From: JANLQX01 sp031418775
Lineage (GTDB): Bacteria > Actinomycetota > Acidimicrobiia > Acidimicrobiales > JANYDT01
Direction: 5' to 3'
Assembly (NCBI GenBank): GCA_031418775.1
Contig: JANOJN010000013.1
Span: 1 to 25,820, forward strand
DNA: 25,820 nt
A program made the position numbers and the translations under genes. The notes beneath the pieces are model-generated. The model did no database searches. It saw only the letters and a list, made by a program, of their open reading frames with translations, and was not told the origin of the DNA. Positions 15,805 through 22,383 of this stretch are shown piece by piece (within the stretch, counting starts at the first letter, position 1; each line of letters starts with the position of its first letter).

Positions 15805-16343
15805 ATCAGAGCCTCCCGAAGCTCTCGTTTCGCTCGCATCATCCGCGTCTTCACGGTGCCACTCGGAATGCCGAGTAGGCGTCCCGCCTCCGCGCACGTG
15901 AGACCGTCAAGCACGGTTGCCTGAATCACCGAGCGCAACTCCGGCGAGAGGTGACGCAACGCCGCACCAAGATCACCATGCTCGACGGCGACCAGCAGTT
16001 CATCCTCGGCCGACTCGGCCTCGGGCATTCTCTGAGCGCGAAGACGCTCAATCAGGGGACGCCGTGGACGCACGGCGTGCAACAGCGTGCGAATCCCGAT
16101 CCCCCAGATCCATGCCGCAACGGCTCCGTCGCTGGCGAAGCTCGACGCATTCCGCCACACCACCACGAAGGTGTCCTGCACCGCTTCTTCGACCACGCTT
16201 CGGTCGCCACATCGATGGGCAAGGCGGACGGACAGCCAGGGCTCATGACGATCGAACAGTTCACGCAGGGCGCCTCGGTCCCGTTCGACGACGGCAGCGA
16301 CGAGTTCGGCGTCACTTCGCCCATCGCTGAGGGTGCGGACCAT
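15801..16343 (-). CDS. ECF-type RNA polymerase sigma factor
   Basis: The 180-residue protein has sigma region 2 (LRELFDRHEPWLSVRLAHRC, EEAVQDTFVVVWRNA, AWIWGIGIRTLL) at about 25-95 and region 4 (LSPELRSVIQATVLDGLTCA, EAGRLLGIPSGTVKTRM, RAKRELREAL) at about 128-179. Regions 1.1 and 3 are absent, as in all ECF factors. The first gene of the four-gene unit, it is presumably held inactive by the zinc-finger anti-sigma encoded immediately downstream and would activate its own operon. A divergent cupredoxin gene starts 116 bases away and could be another target. I could not find a convincing -35/-10 ECF pair in the gap by eye. Confidence 0.92.
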   Translation of the reverse strand: MVRTLSDGRSDAELVAAVVERDRGALRELFDRHEPWLSVRLAHRCGDRSVVEEAVQDTFVVVWRNASSFASDGAVAAWIWGIGIRTLLHAVRPRRPLIERLRAQRMPEAESAEDELLVAVEHGDLGAALRHLSPELRSVIQATVLDGLTCAEAGRLLGIPSGTVKTRMMRAKRELREALI

Positions 16344-16458
16344 GCATCACTGTGCCACTTTCGTGCCCTTCCGGTTCAGCTCGACGCGCCAAGGGCTCCA
16401 AGGTGTAAAACATGGCCTTCGGGCCGGTCCGTGCGGTCCGCGAGAGAGGAATCGTTCC
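16344..16458. promoter_or_regulatory. Divergent promoter region, sigma operon / cupredoxin gene
   Basis: This 115-base gap must carry promoters for both directions. Visible elements are two CGGTCCG copies nine bases apart near 16424-16440, CCAAGG-GCT-CCAAGG near 16390-16404, an AT-rich TGTAAAACATG near 16401-16413, and GGAA-TCG-TTCC just before the cupredoxin ATG. A GAGAGAGGA ribosome-binding site precedes ATG 16459. None can be assigned to a given sigma factor by eye. Confidence 0.35.
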
Positions 16459-17232
16459 ATGAGCACGTTGCGTGCGGTACGAAGTTCAGCCGTGATCGTC
16501 ACCACCATCGGCCTGTTCGGTGCAGTGGCCATTGGACCGACCGGGCGGGTCGCGGCCGCCAGCCTTGGCAAGGGCAGCACGTTCTGCAAGGCGGCCGACG
16601 CCGTCGTCAACGCCAAACTGCCGGACACCCCCCAAGACCAGAGCAAGTACACGGCCGCCGACAAGGAGACCAACAAGGTCTACGGGCGCATCCTCGTGAA
16701 GTCGATTGACACGATGCTGAAGGACGCGCCGGCGGACATCAAGGCCGACCTGACCGCGCAGCGCACCATGGCAGCAGGAGTCGTCAAGACCGGAATCGAT
16801 CCCGAGAACGCTGCCCCCGGCCTCGGGCCGAGCAGCAAGGTGGCCGAGGTAGTTGGAAAGAGCTGCGGGTACACCTCGTTGGCCGTGATCGCCGCGGACT
16901 ACAAGTTCAGCGGTGTCGGAGCCACGGTCAAAGCGGGGATAACTGCGCTGACCCTCAAGAACCCGTCGACGACCGAGAACCACCACATGGTCCTCGTGCG
17001 ACGTCAGCCCAGCCAGAAGGATCCCGTCCTCAAGGTTCTCTCCGCCGAGAATCCGATCGGCATCGACTTCCTCGGTTTCGTCGGCGACAACAAGCCCGGT
17101 GAGACGAAATCGGGGATCGTGAATCTCACGCCCGGCGCATACATTTTCGCCTGCTTCCTGCCCATCGGCGGCGCGGCCACGGGAGCACCGCACTTCACGA
17201 AGGGCATGTACGGCGAATTCGCCGTGAAATAG
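16459..17232 (+). CDS. Secreted cupredoxin-domain protein (257 aa)
   Basis: The start at ATG 16459 follows GAGAGAGGA; an upstream in-frame start would overlap the sigma gene. A signal peptide is clear (about 1-34, cleavage near VAAAS). Residues about 38-140 form a polar helical region with C43 and C136, possibly disulfide-linked. Residues about 150-257 match a cupredoxin: GVGATVKAGITALTLKNPST, then type 1 copper ligands H175 or H176 (ENHHMVLVRR), C232 (YIFACFLP), H245 and M250 (PHFTKGM). It probably carries one blue copper and shuttles electrons or buffers copper outside the membrane. It is divergent from the ECF operon and convergent with the alpha/beta hydrolase. Confidence 0.85.
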   Translation: MSTLRAVRSSAVIVTTIGLFGAVAIGPTGRVAAASLGKGSTFCKAADAVVNAKLPDTPQDQSKYTAADKETNKVYGRILVKSIDTMLKDAPADIKADLTAQRTMAAGVVKTGIDPENAAPGLGPSSKVAEVVGKSCGYTSLAVIAADYKFSGVGATVKAGITALTLKNPSTTENHHMVLVRRQPSQKDPVLKVLSAENPIGIDFLGFVGDNKPGETKSGIVNLTPGAYIFACFLPIGGAATGAPHFTKGMYGEFAVK

Positions 17233-17265
17233 GCGTCCTCGGCAACCCTGTCGTGGGCGCAGTCG

Positions 17266-17283
17266 TCTGAGCGGCGGCTCAGA
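17266..17283. terminator. Bidirectional terminator hairpin
   Basis: TCTGAGC-GGCG-GCTCAGA is a perfect 7-bp stem with a four-base loop. It lies between the convergent cupredoxin and hydrolase genes and overlaps the hydrolase stop codon. There is no T-tract, which is common in GC-rich actinobacteria. Confidence 0.55.
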
Positions 17284-18070
17284 GGCTGCGAAGGAACTCG
17301 ACGGTCCTCTCGCCCCACGCGCGGGTATCGGCAACCGATTGCGCGATGTGCAGCGTCGAACGGGGGAGTGTGTCGTGCAGGGTCGACGCCGTCGAGACGG
17401 GGTGCACGGGGTCGGTGTCCCACGCAAGGATCAAGGTAGGAACGTCGAGGGTGCGTAGAGCTTCGATCGGAGGCAGGTCCGACGCGGCGGCGCCTTCGAG
17501 GACGAACGGCAGAAACTCCTCGGTGATATCTGGCGGCAGCGGGTGGAGCGCCGGATGGTCGGCGAGGATCGGAATCACTGGCAGCTTCTGCACCGCTTCG
17601 ACGTAGCGAGCCTTACCCTTGGCCCGGACGAAGGACGCCGAGTTCTCGTAGACCTGCCGCTGACCCGCCCGCGTCTCCCACGCCGTCGGTGGAATGACAA
17701 GGACGAGTGCTCGGGCGGACTGCGGGTTGCGGACGGCGGCGTGAAGCATGGTCGCTGCGCCCATCGATGCTCCGCCCAGCACGGCAGGTGCGCCTGTCAG
17801 TTCCTGGTGCAGCGCGAGAGCGTCCTCGGCGAGCGAGGACCACTGATACACCGACGGGTCCGGGGCGCCGCTCGATTCGCCATGACCCCGCGCGTCGTAG
17901 CGGACGAACTCGAAGCCGGCGCCCCGCACATCGTCAGCAATCGTCCAAAGGCGCCGGGTGTCCTCGTTGGCCCGGCTCTGCATGAGGCCATGGCCCCACA
18001 AGACCAGAGGCCCATCTCCCCGCCGGTCCACCGCCAGCTCCGCGTCACGAATCCTCACACTCGGCATCAT
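17279..18070 (-). CDS. Alpha/beta hydrolase-fold protein with questionable catalytic His
   Basis: I start it at ATG 18070 (a second ATG follows directly); the upstream part of the frame is Arg/Ser-rich and unlike the fold. The 263-residue product has the oxyanion segment LVLWGHGLMQ (22-30), YDARGHGESSG (58-68), the nucleophile elbow GGASMGAAT (S102), and an acid in LAWDTDP (D218 or D220). The usual C-terminal GxxH is missing: the last strand reads TLHIAQSVADTRAW, where only H241 inside the strand is available. Either H241 acts in an unusual place or the protein is not a classical hydrolase. It is divergent from the alkylsulfatase-like gene and may belong to that locus functionally. Confidence 0.82.
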   Translation of the reverse strand: MMPSVRIRDAELAVDRRGDGPLVLWGHGLMQSRANEDTRRLWTIADDVRGAGFEFVRYDARGHGESSGAPDPSVYQWSSLAEDALALHQELTGAPAVLGGASMGAATMLHAAVRNPQSARALVLVIPPTAWETRAGQRQVYENSASFVRAKGKARYVEAVQKLPVIPILADHPALHPLPPDITEEFLPFVLEGAAASDLPPIEALRTLDVPTLILAWDTDPVHPVSTASTLHDTLPRSTLHIAQSVADTRAWGERTVEFLRSL

Positions 18071-18104
18071 CGCACGGACGTGCTGAACCGCGAGAGTCCA
18101 GCTT

Positions 18105-18151
18105 CGGTCGCTCCCAAGGCGACTAGCGCATCTTCGCTCCCCGAGCGACCG
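18105..18151. repeat. CGGTCGCT ... AGCGACCG inverted repeat
   Basis: Perfect 8-base arms (18105-18112 and 18144-18151) are separated by 31 bases in the divergent gap between the hydrolase and alkylsulfatase genes. The arm shares GGTCGCT with the hairpins at 6594, 7831 and 7932. As it lies in a divergent promoter region it could be an operator rather than a terminator. Confidence 0.45.
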
Positions 18152-18215
18152 CGGCAGCATCCTCTCTCGGGTCGACCACCTCAGTCATGTCTCGACGCGC
18201 CAATGGGGCGGTGCG

Positions 18216-18221
18216 TAGGGT
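18216..18221 (+). promoter_or_regulatory. Candidate leaderless promoter -10 (TAGGGT)
   Basis: TAGGGT, GAGCCGA (seven bases), then ATG 18229. This supports 18229 over the in-frame ATG at 18187, which lies upstream of the hexamer. Confidence 0.45.
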
Positions 18222-18228
18222 GAGCCGA

Positions 18229-19962
18229 ATGAGTACCGGACCGAGCAGGAGCTTCTCGTCGTCATCCGCCGACACCGTCACGCTTTCTGATGGACGGGTC
18301 GCCCACCGTGATCATGTTGCGCAGTCGGAACGACTTGTTCGCCGGTTCTACGAACTGCAGCCGGGGGTGTGGTGTCTCGTCGGAAACGGGCTCTCCAACC
18401 AGACGTTCGTGGAGGGCCCGGAAGGGATCATCGCCATCGACACCGGCGAATCGGTCGAGGAGATGACCGACGCGCTTCGCGAGCTCCGGCAGGTCACCTC
18501 GACTCCCATCGTCGCCGTGATGTACACCCACTTCCACTATGTCGCCGGAACACGGGCGATTCTCGACGAGAACCCGTCTCGGTCGGTTCCCGTGTGGGGA
18601 CACTCGCGCATTGCCACGAATCGGGTTCGCACGTCGTCAGAGATCGGTCCTGCTTACTCCCGCGGTCTGGTCGAGCAGTTCGCGTTGCAGCTGTCTGCCG
18701 ACGGCCCCGACGGCACCGTAAATGTCGGGCTCGGCCAGTTCTACCGGAATCCAGCGCACGCGCCGTTCACGCCGGGCTATGTCGACGCGGATCACACGTT
18801 CGACGACGCCTGTGCCATCGCTGTCGCGGGGCTCGAGGTGCATGTGACCCCGGCACCTTCCGACGCTGATGACTCGGTGACGTTCTGGTTTCCGTCACTC
18901 GGGCTCGCGGTGCACAACCTCGTGTGGCCGGTGCTCTTTAACGTGTTCGCGATTCGCGGCGAGGAGTATCGGGATCCTCGGGTGTTGCTGACCGGTATCG
19001 ATCACCTGCTCTCGCTCGAGGCCGAACACCTTGCCGGTGCGCACGGGCCCCCGATCAACGGGGCGACGGAGATCCACGACCGGGCGACGAAGTATCGCGA
19101 TTCGCTGCAGTTTCTCTGGGATCAATCGGTGCGGGCGATCAATCGAGGTCTGACAGGGCCAGAACTCGCTGCTGCGGTTCGACTACCGGCACTGTACGAA
19201 CAGGACTACCTGACGACCCAGTTCTACGGTGTGGTCGAACATCACGTGCGTCAGATCCGCACCGGTCTGTTCGGCTTCTTCGATGGGTACGAGGGTGACC
19301 TCTTCCCGCTCCCGACCGGCGAGCGCTGTCGCCGTCTCATCGAGGGCTTTGGTGGACGCCAAGCCGTGCGTGCCCAGGCACGCGCGGCTCTTGCCTCGGA
19401 TGATGTGCGGTGGGCGCTCGAACTCGGGGCATGGCTGGTCCGTGCCAACGATGAGAGTGGATCGTCTCTCGCCGCCGACGATGACCGTCAACTCCTTGCC
19501 GATGCGCTGCGAACCGTTGCCGAACGAACAACATCAGCGAACATACGAAGCTGGTGCCTGACTCGAGCTCGAACGCTCGAAGGCACGATCGACTTCTCAC
19601 GGTTTTATCGCCACCGGTTCAACCGCAAACAGGTTCTCGCATCGCCACCAGAACGAACGGTCCATCTCCTGCGGGTGATGCTCGATCCGGAGCGGGCGGA
19701 GGGAATTGATGTCCATCTCGCCTGGGAGTTCCCCGATGCTGCTCCGACCGGTCTGCATCTGCGCAACTGCGTGGCCTGTCCGACCGACGGTCGAGGCGCA
19801 ACAGTGAGGATCGAGTGTGATCTGGCGACGTGGGCCGATGTCCTGACCGGAACGCTCACTCTGTCGGGAGCCCTGGCCACGGGCCGCATCGTGGTGTACG
19901 GCGTCGTCGCCGCAGCGCAAGCCGCCCTGGGCTGCTTCGATGTGGACGGACTGCGCTCATGA
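18229..19962 (+). CDS. MBL-fold alkylsulfatase-like protein with SCP2-like C-terminal domain and variant metal motif
   Basis: The 577-residue protein has the three-part layout of SdsA1-type secondary alkylsulfatases: metallo-beta-lactamase domain (about 45-290), helical dimerisation domain (about 295-445) and SCP2-like lipid-binding domain (about 465-577). Recognisable parts are GNGLSNQTFVEGPEGIIAID, WGHSRI, FAIRGEEYRDP, HLAGAHGPPI and RTGLFGFFDGYEGDL. The canonical metal motif THxHxDHxGG reads THFHYVAGT: H101 and H103 are kept but the Asp-His pair is lost. In canonical members this motif holds two zinc ions that hydrolyse alkyl sulfate esters. The variant may bind one metal or use another reaction. 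No export signal is seen. Its stop overlaps the arylsulfatase start (ATGA). Confidence 0.88.
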   Translation: MSTGPSRSFSSSSADTVTLSDGRVAHRDHVAQSERLVRRFYELQPGVWCLVGNGLSNQTFVEGPEGIIAIDTGESVEEMTDALRELRQVTSTPIVAVMYTHFHYVAGTRAILDENPSRSVPVWGHSRIATNRVRTSSEIGPAYSRGLVEQFALQLSADGPDGTVNVGLGQFYRNPAHAPFTPGYVDADHTFDDACAIAVAGLEVHVTPAPSDADDSVTFWFPSLGLAVHNLVWPVLFNVFAIRGEEYRDPRVLLTGIDHLLSLEAEHLAGAHGPPINGATEIHDRATKYRDSLQFLWDQSVRAINRGLTGPELAAAVRLPALYEQDYLTTQFYGVVEHHVRQIRTGLFGFFDGYEGDLFPLPTGERCRRLIEGFGGRQAVRAQARAALASDDVRWALELGAWLVRANDESGSSLAADDDRQLLADALRTVAERTTSANIRSWCLTRARTLEGTIDFSRFYRHRFNRKQVLASPPERTVHLLRVMLDPERAEGIDVHLAWEFPDAAPTGLHLRNCVACPTDGRGATVRIECDLATWADVLTGTLTLSGALATGRIVVYGVVAAAQAALGCFDVDGLRS

Positions 19963-22298
19963 GCGAGCCCGTTCGCCTCCCCAAGGGGTCGCCGTCGTTC
20001 GACGGCGTCATCGAGCGGCTCATAAAGGACTCGACACCGAAACGCCTCAGCCGCACGAGTGCGCCAGCCGACGCCCCGAATGTGGTCGTGATTCTTCTCG
20101 ACGATGTCGGCTTCGGTTCGTTCGGCACCTTCGGCGGTCCCGTCCCCACCCCTGGACTCGACAGGATCGCCGCGCAGGGTCTGCGTTACAACCAGTTCCA
20201 CACGACCGCGCTGTGTGCGCCGACACGGGCAGCTCTGCTGACCGGGCGCAACCACCACAGCGTGCACATGGGTGGCATCACCGAGATCGCCAACTCGTTC
20301 CCCGGCTACGACAGTGCGATCCCTCCGGAGGCGGCCACCGTCGCGCAGGTGCTGCGCATGTCCGGATACAGCACGGCGTGCTTCGGGAAGTGGCACCTCA
20401 CGCCGAGTTGGGAGCAGAGCCCGGCCGGGCCGTTCGATCGATGGCCGACGGGCTTGGGCTTCGACCGGTTCTACGGGATCATCGGCGCCGAGGCGTCGCA
20501 GTGGGAACCGCCGCTCTACGACCAGACCACGCCGATCAGTCCGAACGTCGGCAGGCCGGACTATCACCTCACCGAGGACCTGGCCGATCAGGCGGTGCTC
20601 TGGATGCAGCGCCAAAAGGTATCGGCGCCCAACCGGCCGTTCTTCCTCTACTTTTCCACGCCCGCGGTTCACGCTCCGCACCACGTCGCCCCGGAGTGGA
20701 TCGAGCGGTTCAAGGGACAGTTCGACGAGGGCTGGGATGCACTACGCGTGCATATATATGAGCGACAGCTCGCGGCGGGTGTGATTCCGCCGGGAACCGC
20801 GCTCACCTCGCGCCCGGAGCAGATCCCGGCATGGGATGACTATCCCGAGCGGTACCGTCCGGTGGCCACACGTCTCATGGAAACGTTCGCGGGATTCCTC
20901 GCCCACACCGACGCCCAGATCGCGCGGGTCATCGACGCCGTGGACGAGCTCGGTGCGATGGACAACACGCTCATCATCTACATCACCGGAGACAACGGAG
21001 CGTCGGCGGAGGGGACCGTGCATGGCGCATGGAGTGCGCCGTCGTTCCAGAACGGCGTGCACGAAGACCCGGAGTGGCTGCTCGACCACATCGACGACTT
21101 CGGCACCGACCGCTGCGAGAACCACTTCAACGTCGGCTGGGCGTGGGCTCTCGATTCGCCGTTCCAGTGGATGAAGCAGGTCGCGTCACACTTCGGCGGT
21201 ACGAGAAATGCCATGGCGCTGTCGTGGCCCAAACGGATCACTGATCGTGGCGGGCTGCGTTCGCAGTTCCACCACGTGATCGACCTTGCTCCCACGATCT
21301 ACGAAGCCGTGGGCGTCACACCGCCCGAGCAGGTCAACGGCATCGAGCAGATGCCGATCCACGGCACATCGATGCTCTACACCTTCGACGATCCGAACGC
21401 CGTAAGTACACATACCACGCAGTACTTCGAGATCCTCGGCAATCGTGGGATTTACCACGACGGATGGATGGCTTCGTGCTTCCATGGTCGTCTTCCCTGG
21501 ATCCGCCTGGCCGGGTTCGACTTCGACGGGCCGCAGGAGAGGTGGGAGCTCTACAACGTGGCCGAAGACTTCTCGCAGGCCGTCGACCTTGCCGCCAGTC
21601 ATCCCGAGAAGCTTGCCGAGCTGCTAGAGATCTTCGACAAGGTCGCAAAGGACTACGGCGTCTATCCACTGCGCGATGCCGGTTCACCTCGAGGTGGTGA
21701 CTTCGCCGTGCCGCACAACCTCGATGGCGTCAAGTCGATGACGTACACCACGGCCCATGTGCGAATGCCCGAGAGATCGATCGTGAACCTCATGAACTGC
21801 TCCTCGCGGATCACGGCCGACATCGAGATCGTCGACGACGCCACGCACGGAGTGATCGCCTGCCAGGGCGGCAACATGGCCGGCTGGTCTCTGTACGTCG
21901 ATGCCGACCGGCATCCGGTGTATCACTACAACTGGTTCGGCCACGTGCACACCTCGGTGCGGGGTCCCCAGGTCTTGGCGTCGGGTCGCCATCGTGTCGT
22001 AGTCGACTTTGCGTACGAAGGCGGTTTCGGCCAGGGAGGCGATGTGGCCCTGCTCGTCGATGACGCAGTGGTCGCCACGGGGAGGCTCGACAAGACGGTG
22101 CCGATCGTGTTCTCCATGAGCGGCGAAACGTTCGACGTCGGCATCGACACCGGCTCGCCCGTCGGTCCGTATCCGCACCACTATCCGTTCACGGGGATCG
22201 TTGTCGGCGTCACCCTCGAACGTCTCGACGAACCGTCAGCGCAAACGAAGGAAGCGGTACGCCAGGGCATCTTTCGGGCGAGCCTCAGCAGCCAGTGA
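19959..22298 (+). CDS. Type I (formylglycine-dependent) arylsulfatase
   Basis: The start at ATG 19959 is set by the four-base overlap with the upstream gene; the longer open frame is a shadow. The 779-residue protein has NVVVILLDDVGFGSFGTFG (metal-binding D48, D49), the sulfatase signature CAPTRAALLTGR (C86-x-P88-x-R90, the Cys to be converted to formylglycine), GKWHL, and YITGDNGASAEG for the second metal-site half. The C-terminal ~200 residues form a beta-sandwich extension, as in the large actinobacterial and pseudomonad AtsA-like enzymes. It hydrolyses sulfate esters and needs a formylglycine-generating enzyme encoded elsewhere. No signal peptide is visible, which suggests a cytoplasmic enzyme, as in PaAtsA. 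Translational coupling to the MBL protein suggests they share a substrate or pathway. Confidence 0.95.
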   Translation: MSEPVRLPKGSPSFDGVIERLIKDSTPKRLSRTSAPADAPNVVVILLDDVGFGSFGTFGGPVPTPGLDRIAAQGLRYNQFHTTALCAPTRAALLTGRNHHSVHMGGITEIANSFPGYDSAIPPEAATVAQVLRMSGYSTACFGKWHLTPSWEQSPAGPFDRWPTGLGFDRFYGIIGAEASQWEPPLYDQTTPISPNVGRPDYHLTEDLADQAVLWMQRQKVSAPNRPFFLYFSTPAVHAPHHVAPEWIERFKGQFDEGWDALRVHIYERQLAAGVIPPGTALTSRPEQIPAWDDYPERYRPVATRLMETFAGFLAHTDAQIARVIDAVDELGAMDNTLIIYITGDNGASAEGTVHGAWSAPSFQNGVHEDPEWLLDHIDDFGTDRCENHFNVGWAWALDSPFQWMKQVASHFGGTRNAMALSWPKRITDRGGLRSQFHHVIDLAPTIYEAVGVTPPEQVNGIEQMPIHGTSMLYTFDDPNAVSTHTTQYFEILGNRGIYHDGWMASCFHGRLPWIRLAGFDFDGPQERWELYNVAEDFSQAVDLAASHPEKLAELLEIFDKVAKDYGVYPLRDAGSPRGGDFAVPHNLDGVKSMTYTTAHVRMPERSIVNLMNCSSRITADIEIVDDATHGVIACQGGNMAGWSLYVDADRHPVYHYNWFGHVHTSVRGPQVLASGRHRVVVDFAYEGGFGQGGDVALLVDDAVVATGRLDKTVPIVFSMSGETFDVGIDTGSPVGPYPHHYPFTGIVVGVTLERLDEPSAQTKEAVRQGIFRASLSSQ

Positions 22299-22337
22299 TG
22301 TGCGCCTGGGGCCGGCGACGCCCGGCATCGGAACAGG

Positions 22338-22343
22338 TATGGT
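22338..22343 (+). promoter_or_regulatory. Candidate promoter -10 (TATGGT) before the P450 leader
   Basis: TATGGT is followed by seven bases and ATG 22351, the start of a 10-codon leader frame. This would allow P450 transcription independent of the sulfatase operon, whose last gene ends 40 bases earlier. Confidence 0.35.
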
Positions 22344-22350
22344 TCGCCGC

Positions 22351-22383
22351 ATGACCGATCAGAGGCGGACGAGGCACGCGTGA
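22351..22383 (+). CDS. Possible 10-codon leader ORF coupled to the P450 gene
   Basis: ATG 22351 opens a frame reading MTDQRRTRHA with the stop TGA at 22381-22383, which overlaps the P450 GTG (22380-22382) as GTGA. The TATGGT hexamer seven bases upstream would make the mRNA leaderless. The peptide is Arg-rich. Its role would be to deliver ribosomes to the weak GTG start. It may equally be a chance frame. Confidence 0.3.
   Translation: MTDQRRTRHA

Noticed and set aside
19605..20684. 359-codon minus-strand frame opposite the sulfatase genes
   Set aside because: Composition is Arg-rich and motif-free. The plus strand carries the SCP2-like domain and the sulfatase signature over the same bases.
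20745..20765. AT-rich GTGCATATATATGAGC as a promoter inside the arylsulfatase
   Set aside because: It is in frame (VHIYERQ) within a conserved region of the sulfatase; no gene starts downstream of it in either direction.
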